A DNA stretch of 64,000 nt, taken from the NCBI GenBank assembly GCA_021234155.1, contig JAJEKV010000025.1, positions 2,317,339 through 2,381,338 of the forward strand, read 5' to 3'. This DNA is from Isoetes taiwanensis. Taxonomy: Eukaryota > Streptophyta > Lycopodiopsida > Isoetales > Isoetaceae. Positions 11,330-22,445 of this stretch are shown one piece after another. Every line of letters starts with the position of its first letter. Position 1 is the stretch's first letter. The position numbers and the translations under genes were made by a program. The notes under the pieces are model-generated. The model ran no database searches, was not told where the DNA came from, and saw only the letters and a list, made by a program, of their open reading frames with translations.

Positions 11330-12665
11330 GTCCAATGTTTTGCAAAATGAAACACCCTCAGGGAAGCAATTGTGTGCCCTATTGATTTGCATTACGTGTA
11401 TGCATCCTGTGGGGACCGGTGAGGCATCTAGAAGATGTTCATATGTCAGAGATGTAATAGCGGAATACTTAATCGGTGCAAAGCTCAAGTTTATATTAAG
11501 AAAGTAGTCCACCTTACCTTTGCCACGGTGGTGGTGGGGGAGATGCCATCAGCCGCTAGAATTCCTTGGTGTCTGGGGGGTACCCAGCGATGATAGGTCA
11601 ATGCAGAGAGGAAGGCGCCAATGGGATGGCGACAAGCGCCGAGACACAAGGCCTAATAGCTCGATCCGGCCGGCGGCTGGTTCGGGAGTATAGTGCGGGA
11701 TGAGAACGACTTTCGTGGCTAAGAAATATGAAGAAGGCGTGTGTTGTTTAGCGGAGCACAAAGCGTAAAGAAGCCGCGAATTTTCTAAATTTGCGGTCGA
11801 GGAGAATGAGGGGCTTTTAAAGGGTTATGGACCTCTCTTGGGGCGAAGACAAGTGTCATGCATGTAAAGCTTGGCCTTTTGAAATAAAAAATGGACCGTT
11901 GATGGGTTCGGCGTGAGGAATTAATTGTGGACCTTAATAATAAGTGTGCGGAGTTTTTGAATTTCAAATCTGTCATTTAAAGCCCGCCCAAAATTAATTG
12001 AGTCATGCACGTGTCGCGACGTGCTTTTAGGTGGAACTTGTGTTTCAAAGTTCGGGACCGGACACATTATTTGAAATTAGGTGGGACATTTAACTTTAAA
12101 AATTGGGGAAATTACATTCAAATTTTGGGGAATTCATGTTTAAATGTAAATGCGCTTCAAACCTTTGTTGTTTTGGCAAAGGCCTTGTTTGGCTACTATC
12201 TTTTCTACAAGGCGCCAAACATCTTCAACGATTCATATTCATGGCCACGAGATCTCCAAAGGTTTGTGCTGCTCCACGGTTAAATTCGCCATACCTCGAT
12301 GTGTAATTGCCGCAAATGTGATGTGACCCGATTTTATCAATCACGCCTTTTCATTCCACGGTTTGTTCATTCGCACCTCTTCAAACGCTTTGTTCATTCA
12401 CACCTTTCCATTCCGCCTTTTCGATGGCTTGACCCTTGATTTACTCCTCCCCATTCACAGTTCTTGTCACATTTACATAAACTCTAAATTTCGATGATCC
12501 AGCCCTTTTCCTAAAATTGTCATGCGGGATTTGTGTGCCTGCTATTTTCTCCATTAACCCTTGTTTGTAGTCGAGGGCCCTTCCAATGCTTTCGATTGTA
12601 TTTGTTTTGGGAGCTCAATGATAAATTCGGTTAGTAATGCGCCTCCTTAGTTCTCTTAGTGTCTA
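11330..12665. other. No intact gene between the divergent remnants
   Basis: Short ORFs are present on both strands without recognisable domains. A short plus-strand frame at 12241 (MATRSPKVCAAPR...) could be a start for the plus-strand gene downstream, but nothing proves it. Confidence 0.35.
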
Positions 12666-12671
12666 TGTGTA

Positions 12672-13217
12672 GGTGACCGGTAGGTGAAAGCTGCCGGGTG
12701 GGCAAACCGTATCTCGAAGGTGTTTTATCTTGGTGACAACTAAATTGGGGCGTAGAAGTCTCTGCCTACTTCACGGGTCTTTAACCACCACGAACAAATT
12801 GGCGGGCGCCCAATTTGTCTTGTGATATGTCTGCTTTCGGGCCAACAACCTTCTTTTGTACCCATTGTGAGACCATTTGCATCAATAATACCCTTATATA
12901 TAAGCGCTGATTCGGTTCAAATTGGGCCACCCAATTTGCAACAATGGGACAAATTGGGATGCGCCCATATTGTCCCTTTACGTGGATGACCCGGATAGGT
13001 GAAAGCGTCCGATTGGGCCAGGTATTTGTATCTCGAATGTGTTTTCTCTTGGTGACATGACTAAATTGGAATGACGAAGTGTGTGCCTACTTTACAGCTC
13101 CTCTACCACCACGAACAAATTGGAAGGCCCAATTTGTCTTGTGGATATGGCCTCCTCTCAGAGTGAGAACCTTCTTTTCTACCCATTGTGAGACTTATCT
13201 GCATCCAATACTAACCT
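12672..13217. repeat. Direct duplication, two ~230 bp copies 319 bp apart
   Basis: Copy 1 (about 12672-12898) and copy 2 (about 12988-13217) share GTATCTCGAA-GTGTTTT, CTTGGTGACA, ACCACCACGAACAAATTGG, CCCAATTTGTCTTGTG, ACCTTCTTTT-TACCCATTGTGAGAC and a final CCTTA in the same order. Both contain the palindromic CAAATTGG..CCCAATTTG motif. The copies differ by many substitutions, so the duplication is old. Confidence 0.6.
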
Positions 13218-13666
13218 TATACAAGGGGAATCTAAAGACCTCATATGTAAAAAGGGCACCCGCCCAATTTTATTGTCCTTGTAACCATTGAATGGGAGTC
13301 CCCGTGTCATTTGCATTGCTTTCTCGTCTTCCTTACTCGATTTTAACACTATGAAATCCTTGTGCGGGTTGTGTATCTCTTCCTTAATGAACATCTAGTA
13401 GCAAAGGGAGTTGTGGGGCAAATGACACAATGCCACTTCAAGGAGATATCGAAAGGACTCTTGGCGTAGGTGTGGAGGAAGTGTTGAAGGCCACCATACC
13501 CTTCCCCTGGCCAACTCGGATGCAACCACAATAGCGAAGCCGGGGCTCATTCGATTCGTGGAGAAGTGAAGATGCTCGTGGAGTCGTCGCTAATGGCGCC
13601 CCCAAAGAAAAGACAGCCGGACAACGGTGGGGAAGGAGACACAACCCGTGACAAGATATACCCTTC

Positions 13667-15433
13667 TTGAAAAGGATTGTGAGATATGGCACTCATCGCG
13701 ACTCCATTATTCTTGGAAAGGGATTCATATCTTTCGCCCCCGATGATGCGATTTGTGACCCGGTTTACGGGTTTCAAGTTTGTGGGAGTATCATCAGAAG
13801 GTTTCCCTCCCCTTTCGAAGTGAACATCCGTTGCCGGGGTTGCTTGCAGTGCCGCGGCCGGGATGCTCGTGAGATGGAGCAATAACCCGCGTCTGTGTTG
13901 ACGGAGTAAAGGTCTCCGGAGATATTGACCGCAACACCTAGGGAAGCGATATTGTGTCCGGCCGGGGAGCTCGAGCATCGAAGCACCCAAATTATGAGAA
14001 ACGACATTACACTTTTCATTCCCGACAACCCGGGAAGGTTGTTAGGCCACCAAAGCTTGCTCGTCTCACCACTCGAATGCTATCCTCATTCTGAGGAGGA
14101 CCTTGTGTTGCAAGAATAGGTGTTGTGTCGGGTTCTCTAGGAATCAAGTTGTTAACATGCGAAAAGGAATTCCTTGCCATGAAATCAAGTGATAGGGTTA
14201 CTTTTGTTTATGACATGTTAAGCCAACAACATGAAAGGTCGAAGAGTGGGACGACCGGTGCTTTGGGGAATCTCGTTTGCGAAAAGGGCGTGGTACCTTG
14301 GTCTCGGGATCTCAAAGTCGGGCGTATCTGAAATGGAAGGCCCAATTTCTTGAGGGTGCACGCATAAGGCCGAACATGGTAAGCGTGGCACCTTGAAGCC
14401 TCGCTCCTCGGCGTTGGCATGTGAGGCCGTGTTTTCCATGTTCGTGAGGGAGAACGGTGAATCCTTGCCCCACCGTGAAAGGGGAGAAAAGAGGAGGGAT
14501 AAGAGAGAATGTCGAGGGAAGTTGCCCGCAATGTTTACAAAGTCCAAGCATTCTAGAAGAGGTTAATCACGAGAGGTTGTGGCATTGGTGGCAAGAAGGT
14601 ATCACCGACAGGTTTTCATAGAATGTGGAGGCGGAGTTTAGGGACGTCGAAGATCGCAAAAGAAAATTGCATTCTCAAATGCGATACATGTGAGGTGATC
14701 CATACGGGGTTTCGAAGACCAAAGATGAAGGAGAGAGGAGGATGTTGCATGATGAAAGAAGAGCGCATAGACTGGAGCGGGGCCTCGGGTCGCATTACAA
14801 GATCGGGTCGTGGAGATTATACTTCCACGGGTATCCGGCCAATATCTTTGTATTATTCACGACAAAATGGATCAAGCCAAAACAATGATTCCAAAATTGC
14901 AACAATCTGTAAAGTCTCTCTCCGAGACTTGACAAATGAAAACGACATTGACTGGTGCATTGACTCATGGTCATGGAAATGGATCTTATGGAAACTTTGC
15001 CTGGACTTATGGCGGATGACTCTAACTTCCATGTAGGTTCTTTTGAATAGCATCTTGAAGAGATTAGAGATGGGGCACGTAGTATGCGGGGAGGCCACTG
15101 TCGGCCCTGAATCATCTGCTCCAAAATGGGTCTCCTCATTGCGAGACACAACGGCCTTGGAGTCAAAGTTGTCACTATCGATTACCCGGCATACACGCTA
15201 ATTTACCCACGAGGCACGGGGACCATCATTGAAGCCTCTGCCCAAGATACTTTATTTTAATTTGGACAACGATCCGGATGAGAACAAGAATAGGTATGTC
15301 TTCTCTATCTTTCTTACCTAGTATATCTTGGTGTGTTTGAAGAGATTGAGCTAGGGTTCATGATGCGGTCACACACATGATGATATCGATGCCTTGTTTG
15401 GTAACTTCTCTACATCTTTAAAGAAGGCAGGAG
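13667..15433 (+). pseudogene. 5' part of a GHTH-D-D-ID transposase-like gene, frameshifted
   Basis: Coding-like plus-strand blocks change frame several times: 13667-13885, 14125-14331 (CEKEFLAMKSSDRVTFVYDM), about 14640-14930, then LPKILYFNLDNDPDENKNR ending near 15293, and GHTHDDIDALFGNFSTSLKK at 15367-15426. An N(Q)LDN-x-x-x-ENKNRYVF motif followed by GHTH(D/E)DID is the hallmark of a transposase-like family of plants and animals with an RNase H-like fold (annotated in some databases as DUF7869; name given from memory). At least one frameshift separates GHTHDDID (frame 1) from the 15434 ORF (frame 2), and a stop lies near 15341. The gene is therefore dead in its 5' part. Confidence 0.6.
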
Positions 15434-16402
15434 GTGCTCACAATGCCGGAACTCTTGTATGAATTCCACAAATGCAACTTGAATACACCCGTGCCCTATG
15501 TTGTTGACAAAGTTCCGGATTGGAAGGGTTTTATAGAAGGCTACATACCAGATGGGGATGATAGATTGACAGGTCATACCACCCCTCTAACTTTCAGATT
15601 CGCTATGAATGGTGATTGGCCAGTCATGTATTACAAAACTAGACCCACTTACCTGGATTGGTTGCCTGCTGGTGGAATAAAGATGTGGAAAGAAAAAGAG
15701 GACGGGAAGCCCATGATGCCAGTTGGATATCCTAAGCTGCTTCCTCCCAAGAAATCGGTGAAGGACCTTGGCCTGCTGCGGCTGAAAAACGGTATCCACA
15801 AGCATATATTGCATTGGGTTGCTTGTTCAACGTCTAACAAAGGTGCTCCAGAAACTGCCAACTACTCGGCACAGTTCACGGCCACGATTGAATATTGGAT
15901 GAAACTCTTGCAAGAACTCGGGAACATCAGCAGTGACGAAGGCACTTATAATGACTTCTGGCCATGTACTAGGCAAGCACAAGCTCCACCTCATGTAGCT
16001 GTAGTGGTAGAGCCAATTGCTACTATCACTCCTCCTTATGTCGGCCCCTGGAAGGACAAACCTGTGCCGGAATTCAACCCATACAAAGATTTGAAGAAAG
16101 GTATGTTTATTATGGCACGCCCTGATGATGTGTTGTGCCCAACTTGGGTGGGCCTAGCTACTGAGGACCCACAAATGGATGATAAGAAGGAGAACTTTGA
16201 GACTATTCTGGTGACTTGGTGGGAGCCAATCCCAGTGAGGAACCAAGTCTACCCAGCTAATTATGCCAATTGTTGGAAGAAGAGATGGAGGCCAACGACT
16301 GCAAGTGACCGCATAGAAGTGGAGACTATCGACTACGCTTGGGAGCCATCAAACAAGAAGAAGATACCTAATACTATTAAGATACCCGTGCATCTTCTTT
16401 GA
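15434..16402 (+). CDS. C-terminal part of the transposase-like gene (322 codons, open)
   Basis: This open frame continues directly from the GHTHDDID motif at 15367-15426 after a one-base frame change, so it is the C-terminal part of that protein rather than a separate gene. The first methionine is therefore probably not the original start. Conserved-looking parts are the LLYEFHKCNLNTPV start, the aromatic FRFAMNGDWPVMYYKTRP stretch (residues ~54-72), LDWLPAGGIKMWK, and a tryptophan-rich tail (VTWWEPIPV, NCWKKRWRP, YAWEP) that could be a small barrel-like module. The frame is unbroken for almost 1 kb, unlike its 5' part. It may act in DNA transposition if expressed; no catalytic residue can be assigned in this part. 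Confidence 0.55.
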   Translation: MLTMPELLYEFHKCNLNTPVPYVVDKVPDWKGFIEGYIPDGDDRLTGHTTPLTFRFAMNGDWPVMYYKTRPTYLDWLPAGGIKMWKEKEDGKPMMPVGYPKLLPPKKSVKDLGLLRLKNGIHKHILHWVACSTSNKGAPETANYSAQFTATIEYWMKLLQELGNISSDEGTYNDFWPCTRQAQAPPHVAVVVEPIATITPPYVGPWKDKPVPEFNPYKDLKKGMFIMARPDDVLCPTWVGLATEDPQMDDKKENFETILVTWWEPIPVRNQVYPANYANCWKKRWRPTTASDRIEVETIDYAWEPSNKKKIPNTIKIPVHLL

Positions 16403-17016
16403 GGCATATGCAAACACTCGCGCGAGGGATGTCAACTAGTGTATGAAAATGAGTCATTCATCCAAGTGTACTAAAAAATGGTCCATAAATTCAGGTATTG
16501 TCCATAATTAATGAAATTGTGCTTCTCCACACTAAATCCTGCCGTTAGTTCTAATAAGCTTGAACAGGGGCGAAAGCAAGAGCAATACGACTTATAAGCA
16601 GATCGGCATTCAAAATAACAAATGGTCAAGTATAGAAAAGGATGATATTATAAGAAATATTAATTTTGCAAGAATGAACTTTCAGGCATGATTCATATGA
16701 TACAGAAAACAATCAGAAAATTGTGAAGAACTGAACTTTCCTATTGAAAGGAGCTGTTGCGCACTGTAAAATGATCTGCAAGCATCAAATCCTCCATTCA
16801 AACACCACCAGAAATGATCTGGAGCTGCTAAAATGCATTTTCCTGCTTTCGAGATTTCTTAATTGAGCTTAGGGTGTAAAATCGCTAGTGGGGTACAACT
16901 TTTGGCGAAGCGTTTAAGCACTTTAAGTGCTGAAACTCACGGACATCGAAGCCCATCACACCCTTCTCCCTCCTTTTCCCCTGAGCGCAAAAACTCAGAT
17001 CAGTGTTTCACTGTTG
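16403..17016. other. Intergenic, no recognisable gene
   Basis: A/T-rich DNA without a convincing ORF. The right end of the transposon-like region must lie here or further right, but no terminal inverted repeat was found. Confidence 0.35.
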
Positions 17017-17924
17017 ATGATGGAGGCATGGAGCGTAGATGATTTTCACAGCATCAGAGGTCTGTGCAATTCGGGGGTGAAGCCCCACGAGGAAGAAACT
17101 TGGTTGGAAATTAATGTCACGGATCAAGATTGGGAATCTGTTTGGACAAAGAAGTTGAAGGGAAAGATAAAATGGCACTGTGCAAATGAGCATCTTCAAG
17201 AGAAGTTGGAAACACTCTGCCGAAAAATCTACAAGAATTGTCACAACAAAGAAGTAAGAAAGCAACTGGCCCTTGCTTTTGCGTTTGAAAATTGCACTAG
17301 ATCAATAGTTGCACCTGAGGAACACAAAGTAAACTGGGCTACATTTGCTGTGCAATGCCAAAGATACCACAAACAATAGACAAGTAAAAACAGAGGCAGA
17401 TGTCGTAGCACATGTTAGGAAAACTGAAATGAAGGCAAAGCCAACGGTGGCAGGTGGATCAAATGAGATCAGTGCATGTGCTGAAAACATAAAAACCTTA
17501 GAGAATGCAGTACAGGAGATTGGAAAATCAGTTTTACTTATCACAAAGAATCTGGAAGCAGTAGGAAGTGAGCTGAAAGGCAATGAGAAGGCCTCTGAAT
17601 TACAAAAAATGATGTTGGAAGAGGCTGAGAATAGTTTACGACAGGCCACAAATGATTTGGCTACAAAACAGGAGGAGTTCAAGCTTAATCCAAACTGTGA
17701 GTTGGAGGCAGAAATTAAAGATTTGGAGCAGACGGTCCAGATGGAAACTTGGCACAGGAACAAGATACAAAAAGCAATGAACCCTACATCTGTTAATGAG
17801 CAGGTCAAATGTAAAATCAAACTTGAGGAGGAGTTAAAAGTTCTCGAAGAAGAACAGAGACTTCTGCATTTCTACATAAACAATTTGTGGAAGCTGAAAA
17901 TGGATACTCCTGCAACATTTAGCA
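17017..17924 (+). pseudogene. Coiled-coil protein gene fragment, frameshifted and cut by a Helitron
   Basis: Two plus-strand frames overlap: 16927-17379 (likely start at 17017, MMEAWSVDDFHSIRGLCN) and 17345-17986. The first has a mixed helical N-terminal part; the second is rich in heptad-like E/K/L stretches (ENIKTLENAVQEIG, KASELQKMMLEEAENSLRQ, LEEELKVLEEEQRLL), predicting a coiled coil over most of its length. The change of frame near 17350-17380 needs an indel or an unrecognised intron. The Helitron 5' end begins at 17925 inside the second frame, so its last 20 codons are Helitron sequence. I do not recognise the family. Confidence 0.4.
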
Positions 17925-18199
17925 TCTCTACTATTATACGAGATAAGTTGTTAGTGCAAGATCCATCTTATATTATAATGTTTTAGTGCAAGTAATGGAC
18001 CACGCCCTAAAATAGACGGCCCAGATTTTGAGTTAAAAGTTTAACGGTCCAGATGCCTACGAGTTTCTTTTCTTCTTCTTGCTCTATCGATTTAGGGCTT
18101 AAGTTTTTTTTCACGGACTAGCAGCGGGCTTCCAGCAACGAGTTCTCTAGCACTCGACTCGGCTATGTATGGCTATTAGAGCTTGCGATTTAGGGAACT

Positions 18200-18559
18200 C
18201 TATGAGCTCTGGAGCCTACGCCCAAGCCCCAGCACCTCAACATGGCTTTGGCTTTTCTTAGACACCTCTTCCAAAGTTTCCTTTCCAAAATTCATCTGCT
18301 GCTTAAAAACTTCTCCGAATCCCTCAACGTACACTAAATATTTTGAACGATAATAATAGATCGTGTGCATTAAGGCAGTGCAATGGAAGAAGGATCCGGC
18401 AACTATGATGTCACCGTGAAGCAGTTTGTCTCTCCATTTGTCTCTACTGATGCATGAGAATCGGAGTATAAGATGCTCGCATTTTTGTTGGTAGGTTTTA
18501 TTGCCTTGACAAGCAGGGTTAACATAATCCTGCATGATACAGTGGAGCACAGGACTCAC
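18200..18559 (-). CDS. Hypothetical ORF inside the Helitron (119 codons)
   Basis: This minus-strand frame has protein-like composition (aromatic and cysteine residues, QQMNFGKETLEEVSKK near the C-terminus) but no domain I recognise. Helitrons often carry captured gene fragments, and this could be one exon of a host gene. No splice sites or TATA box are clear enough to support expression. Confidence 0.25.
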   Translation of the reverse strand: MSPVLHCIMQDYVNPACQGNKTYQQKCEHLILRFSCISRDKWRDKLLHGDIIVAGSFFHCTALMHTIYYYRSKYLVYVEGFGEVFKQQMNFGKETLEEVSKKSQSHVEVLGLGRRLQSS

Positions 18560-19854
18560 AGATCTGCATCATCTTAGGAGCACATTAAACAGCATAGCGT
18601 TGGGCTGGTTCTCATTCTGGAATACCGCCAAATATCCTGTGCTGTGGAGTGCAGAAATAAGGAGAATGGAGCTTGAATGAGCAAAGGTCTGCATGATCCA
18701 GCTTGATCTCTCAAATTTGTATTTGAGCCACAAGTCTTATAATGGGCTCTAGAGATTGCTCTAGAGATTGCGACAAAGCAAACATCGATCTATTATCGAA
18801 AAGCAATATCTTATATAAAACAAAATATTATATATTTCCTGTAGCATTCCCCTTACTTTTGTTGTTACCTATTGCTGCCAATTCTTTTGTTGGACAATCA
18901 TTTGAGGCCGATGAAAAGCATTATAGATTGTTGTGAGGTTTATGAGTAACATAGTCTGTGAACAGTTGAGTAGAATGTTGCAAGCCATATTGACTTATAA
19001 ATTCTTGGATAGCTTCCTGGATTAAATGGCCATTAAGTGGCATTTTTATTTCATGAAAAACATCAGAGAGACATAATACGGCAATACGGCAGCTCTCGAT
19101 ATGTTGGTCCTCTCTTGCAATCTTACAAGGTAAGCTTGCTCTTATTTACGTCTCTTTACAAACAGAAGAGCGAGAAGATTATAGTGAAGAGGGCAACGTG
19201 AATCTAACTCTATTATTATGGCAACCAAGTAAAATAGAAGCATAGATGGAAAGCTTTAGACCAATGTTTTTTTGCCAGCTCTTTCTTTGCTTCTACTTTT
19301 CTTTGCTTCTACTTTCTTGCTTCATGCTTTTTTCTTACAGGCAGAAAGTCTATCTGTAAGGAGCGCTATGACAAATTCGTGCTGTACAATTTCTTGAAGA
19401 TTTTGTGCATCAAACTTTTAAACTGCTCCACAATTCGAGAATGAAGGTAAGTACAGAAAGATTTGTTTCAATCCAAATTTTTAGTCTGCTACATCTTCTT
19501 TCTTTTCTTTAATGTCTGAGTCCTTGCATCATTGAATTTGCAATTTCGAAATATACCTGGGATGGGATGGGATGAAAACATAAATTGTTTGCTATCTATG
19601 TGTGCAGGGATCCAGGATCGTCAGGCAAGTACTCCATGCACCAGCCATAGCAATTGAGTATGTTTTATTTGTTCGTACACTCTATTATCTGTTTGTATTT
19701 GTCACACAGATCTGGATCATGGGCCTACATATTGTGCATATCAGATAAACAGTCCCTCTAGGTCATAACGCAAAAAGGAAAATCATGCTGGTAGGTTTCA
19801 CAAAAAAAAAAAACAGTGATTCGAGTGAGATTCTTATGTTATTAGACGAATGGA

Positions 19855-19986
19855 CTCTGCACATCAATGCTTTTAATCAATGCTTTTACTGGAAAGAAAA
19901 TGGTCTAAAACAAACCTGGACAGTGCACATCAATGCTTTTAATCAATGCTTTTATTGGAAAGGAAATGGTCTAAGACAAACCTGGA
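19855..19986. repeat. 66-bp tandem duplication
   Basis: The sequence GCACATCAATGCTTTTAATC through to AAACCTGGA occurs twice in tandem (about 19855-19920 and 19921-19986) with four or five differences. Confidence 0.85.
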
Positions 19987-20487
19987 TAGACATAAAATGC
20001 CAACGTTCCATTTCAAGCGACTACAATGTGCAATTACACATTGTATAAGCATAATAATAGTGATAGTTATTTTCTTCTAAGTGTATGACCGAGGCATATA
20101 CACACTGGAATACACACACTGGATTGATAGCAATTATAATCATTGACAAAGAAAAAAAAAACTCTAAACATAATTAAAGTTACAAGAAATTGATCATGAG
20201 CATTTCTTATTTTGATTTCAATCTTCCTTAAAACTAATGTCATAACATATTGTTTTAACTCTGAAATAAGAATTACAGAGCGAGCATACTTACAAGCTCC
20301 CAATGTAAGCCCTGCAATGTAACATATAATACAATATTAACTACGTTTTCAATATAAGCTCAGAGATATTATGCAACACTATTTAGCATGAAGTAGCGAG
20401 GTTTCTTTTAAGTGTTGCATCATCGCGGCCCAAAAAATGTACATGCTCTCAACTTACGCCCAGCAACGCTGGGCACCATTACTAGTC

Positions 20488-20562
20488 TATGTTATGGACA
20501 TAACATCTATGTTATGGCCATAACAGTTTCGGCCACATATGTTACTGCGGATAACATCTTGA
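20488..20562. repeat. Short palindromes at the Helitron right flank
   Basis: TATGTTATGG-CATAACAT occurs twice back to back (20488-20528); each copy is almost its own reverse complement. Further GTTAC/GATAACAT pieces follow. Confidence 0.6.
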
Positions 20563-21242
20563 AATCGACAGTTGGGATTCAATCCTACGGCTAAATGCAG
20601 AGGCCAAGGACGTTAAGGGTCCCCCCCTTTTTTTGCCATCAATGGGCGCCCTGGCAATTTTAGCAAAACATCTAGACTACCTATTTATATCTTATTTATC
20701 ACGGCGGACCCACCACAAACAAAATAGAAGTTGGGCCGATCTTTTTGTCAGGTGTGTATTTTGGTCACGCCATGTAGCATTCTCCTACATTGCGGAATGG
20801 AAGTTGGCCCATCCTCCTACATTGCGGAATGGAAGTTGGCCCATCGATTCTTCTCAACACATAAGAACAAAGTAAGAACAAGTCAAACGAGAGGTATAGA
20901 ACCAGTTTAATAGGTAAGTACCAAGCTCGTTGAACTTATCTACTTTTGCCATCGCTTCTTCCTTTGTTTTTGCAGGGCTTTGCATCTGCCATCATTTCTT
21001 CCTCCTTTTTGCTCAATTTGATGGAATGAAACAGAGCTCCTTCTCGACTGGTGGCCATGAGGGATCGCTATAGCCATATCAGTCTTGTTGTCTAGCACCA
21101 AGATCTACAAATTTGCCAAAAGCTTCTACCACCACTTCTGAACAAAAGCTTTTGTGTACTTCTACTTGCCTAATCTTGCCAATCTGTGCCCAAGAAAGAT
21201 CTCCTCAACTTCTAATTCTATGATCGTCCGTACGCCAGCCAC
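20562..21242. other. Intergenic with a 32-bp tandem duplication
   Basis: TCCTACATTGCGGAATGGAA is part of a 32-base unit present twice at about 20782-20845. No gene was recognised in the rest. Confidence 0.6.
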
Positions 21243-21516
21243 TGTCATGAACCTACGCGAAAACAAAGAAAATACGTGGAGAATATGCAAGAAATACAGA
21301 AGGATTACGCCGACAAAGAATCTGATATATGAACAGGAATCAAGAAGACAATGGCCCGAAGGCAAGCAGGAACATGAGACAGATGCCTAGAAGGCTCAAG
21401 ACTGGCGTTGAACTGGAATGGTTCGACAAGAAGGAGGTGCCTCCTTATATATCTAGGCCAACGGTCAGGATCGCGTCACTCCAATAGATGAGATCGTGCC
21501 AAGTGTCGCGCATGCA
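21243..21516 (-). mobile_element. Partial Ty3 LTR (R/U5 side), minus orientation
   Basis: This stretch is about 90% identical by eye to 51351-51625, the inner part of the 5' LTR of the minus-strand Ty3 element. It begins TGTCATGAACC (the LTR end CA in minus orientation) and includes the TATATAAGGAGGCACC promoter region near 21440-21460. It is cut off at CATGCA (21516), where plus-strand pol-linker sequence of the same family begins. Confidence 0.75.
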
Positions 21517-21864
21517 GATTCGCTTGCTCCAGTTCATGTTCCAGTTGTTCCTGTTCACGTTCATGTTCCTACTCATGTTCCGGCTCCTGCTTTTGTAGAG
21601 GCTTCCTCATGCCCTCAGTTTCGTATCTCGAAGATTTCTCTTCGCGAGTTCTATAAATCTAGAAGGCAAGATCCAAGTTCAGTGTTTGTAATCCAGGTTC
21701 ATCCGTCGGATAGCTCAGCACCAGCTCCAATGCTCCCATGCTCCAATTCTCGGCTCCCATACTCGGCTAGCTCCCATTCTCCAATGCTCGGCTCCCATGC
21801 TCTCGGCTCCCATGCTCCATGCTCCCATGCTCGGCTGATTTTAGGGGAGAATTTTCGCAAATGA
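21517..21864 (+). pseudogene. Ty3 protease-RT linker fragment plus CTCCCATGCT satellite
   Basis: The plus-strand frame (ORF 21496-21864) begins with proline/valine repeats (HVPVVPVHVHVPTHVPAPAF) like the low-complexity region after the protease at 49566-49850. It then reads SKISLREFYKSRRQDPSSVF, the type of stretch that lies between protease and reverse transcriptase in Ty3 elements. CACCAGCTCCAATGCTCCCA at 21719-21738 closely matches the start of the RT block at 46210. After that it degenerates into CTCGGCTCCCATGCTC repeats to about 21835. It is joined to an LTR piece of opposite orientation. Confidence 0.6.
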
Positions 21865-22065
21865 GCGAAATTTTTGAATTAAAAAAAAAAAAAACCCACG
21901 ATGGTTTAGTAGGGTCTCTTCATTAATTTTTTTAGCCCAAATTGTTTGGAGGTCTGTTCCCGCTCGAGCAATCTTCGCCGAAGTCTGTTAATCCAGGGAG
22001 GAGTATTTTCGCCCTCCATTCTATTCAATTTCTTTCTGATTTCCATTCATTCGCCAAATTAGAAA
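21865..22065. other. Intergenic flank of the CACTA element
   Basis: No gene. The last three bases before the element are AAA (22063-22065), matching the AAA after its right end. Confidence 0.6.
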
Positions 22066-22083
22066 CACTACAAAAATGTTGAG

Positions 22084-22445
22084 CCTTTTCGACGTCTATA
22101 TCGACCTTTGAACGTCGATGCATCGTCGATCATCGACGTTCAAAGATCGACGGTAAACCTCTATATCGACTGAAGACCGTCGATCGTCGACCAAAAACCG
22201 TCGAAATACGTGTCGAAATAGCGGCGTCGATGGTCGACGGTGAATCGTCGATCATCGACGATTCGTGACGTGGCGATGCCACGGTGATGCCACGCTGGCC
22301 GTCCAGCGTCACCGCCCACTGAACGTCGATCATCGACGTTGCGTGCCACGCTGGACGTGAGTGGCACGCTGGGCGGTGAGTGGCAAACCCACGCGCTACC
22401 ATGCCAGGTGGCGTGCCACGGTGGACGTCGATCATCGACGTCTCT
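22084..22445. repeat. 5' subterminal palindromes of the CACTA element
   Basis: AACGTCGATCATCGACGTT or close variants occur at about 22113, 22243 (as GAATCGTCGATCATCGACGA), 22323 and 22424. Single ATCGAC units lie in both orientations between them. In CACTA elements such motifs bind the TnpA-type protein. The block ends in an A/T-rich stretch with AATTAAAAA repeats. Confidence 0.7.

Larger units (their letters stand above)
17925..20485 (+). mobile_element. Non-autonomous Helitron, 2.56 kb
   Basis: The left end is A|TCTCTACTATTATACGAG (TC start at 17925, preceded by A), the classic plant Helitron 5' end. The right end has a 7-bp stem hairpin GCCCAGC-AAC-GCTGGGC at 20458-20474, then ACCATTA and CTAG at 20482-20485, followed by T. 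Insertion between A and T, with a hairpin 7 bases before CTAG, fits the family rules. No Rep/helicase is encoded, so it is non-autonomous. It interrupts a coiled-coil gene fragment on its left. Between 18560 and 20457 it contains no recognisable gene, only A/T-rich DNA and a 66-bp tandem duplication. Confidence 0.75.

Noticed and set aside
13547-13990. Minus-strand 147-codon ORF
   Set aside because: The plus-strand frame here (13667-13885) has more protein-like composition and the same direction as the transposase-like gene, so the minus-strand frame is treated as a shadow.
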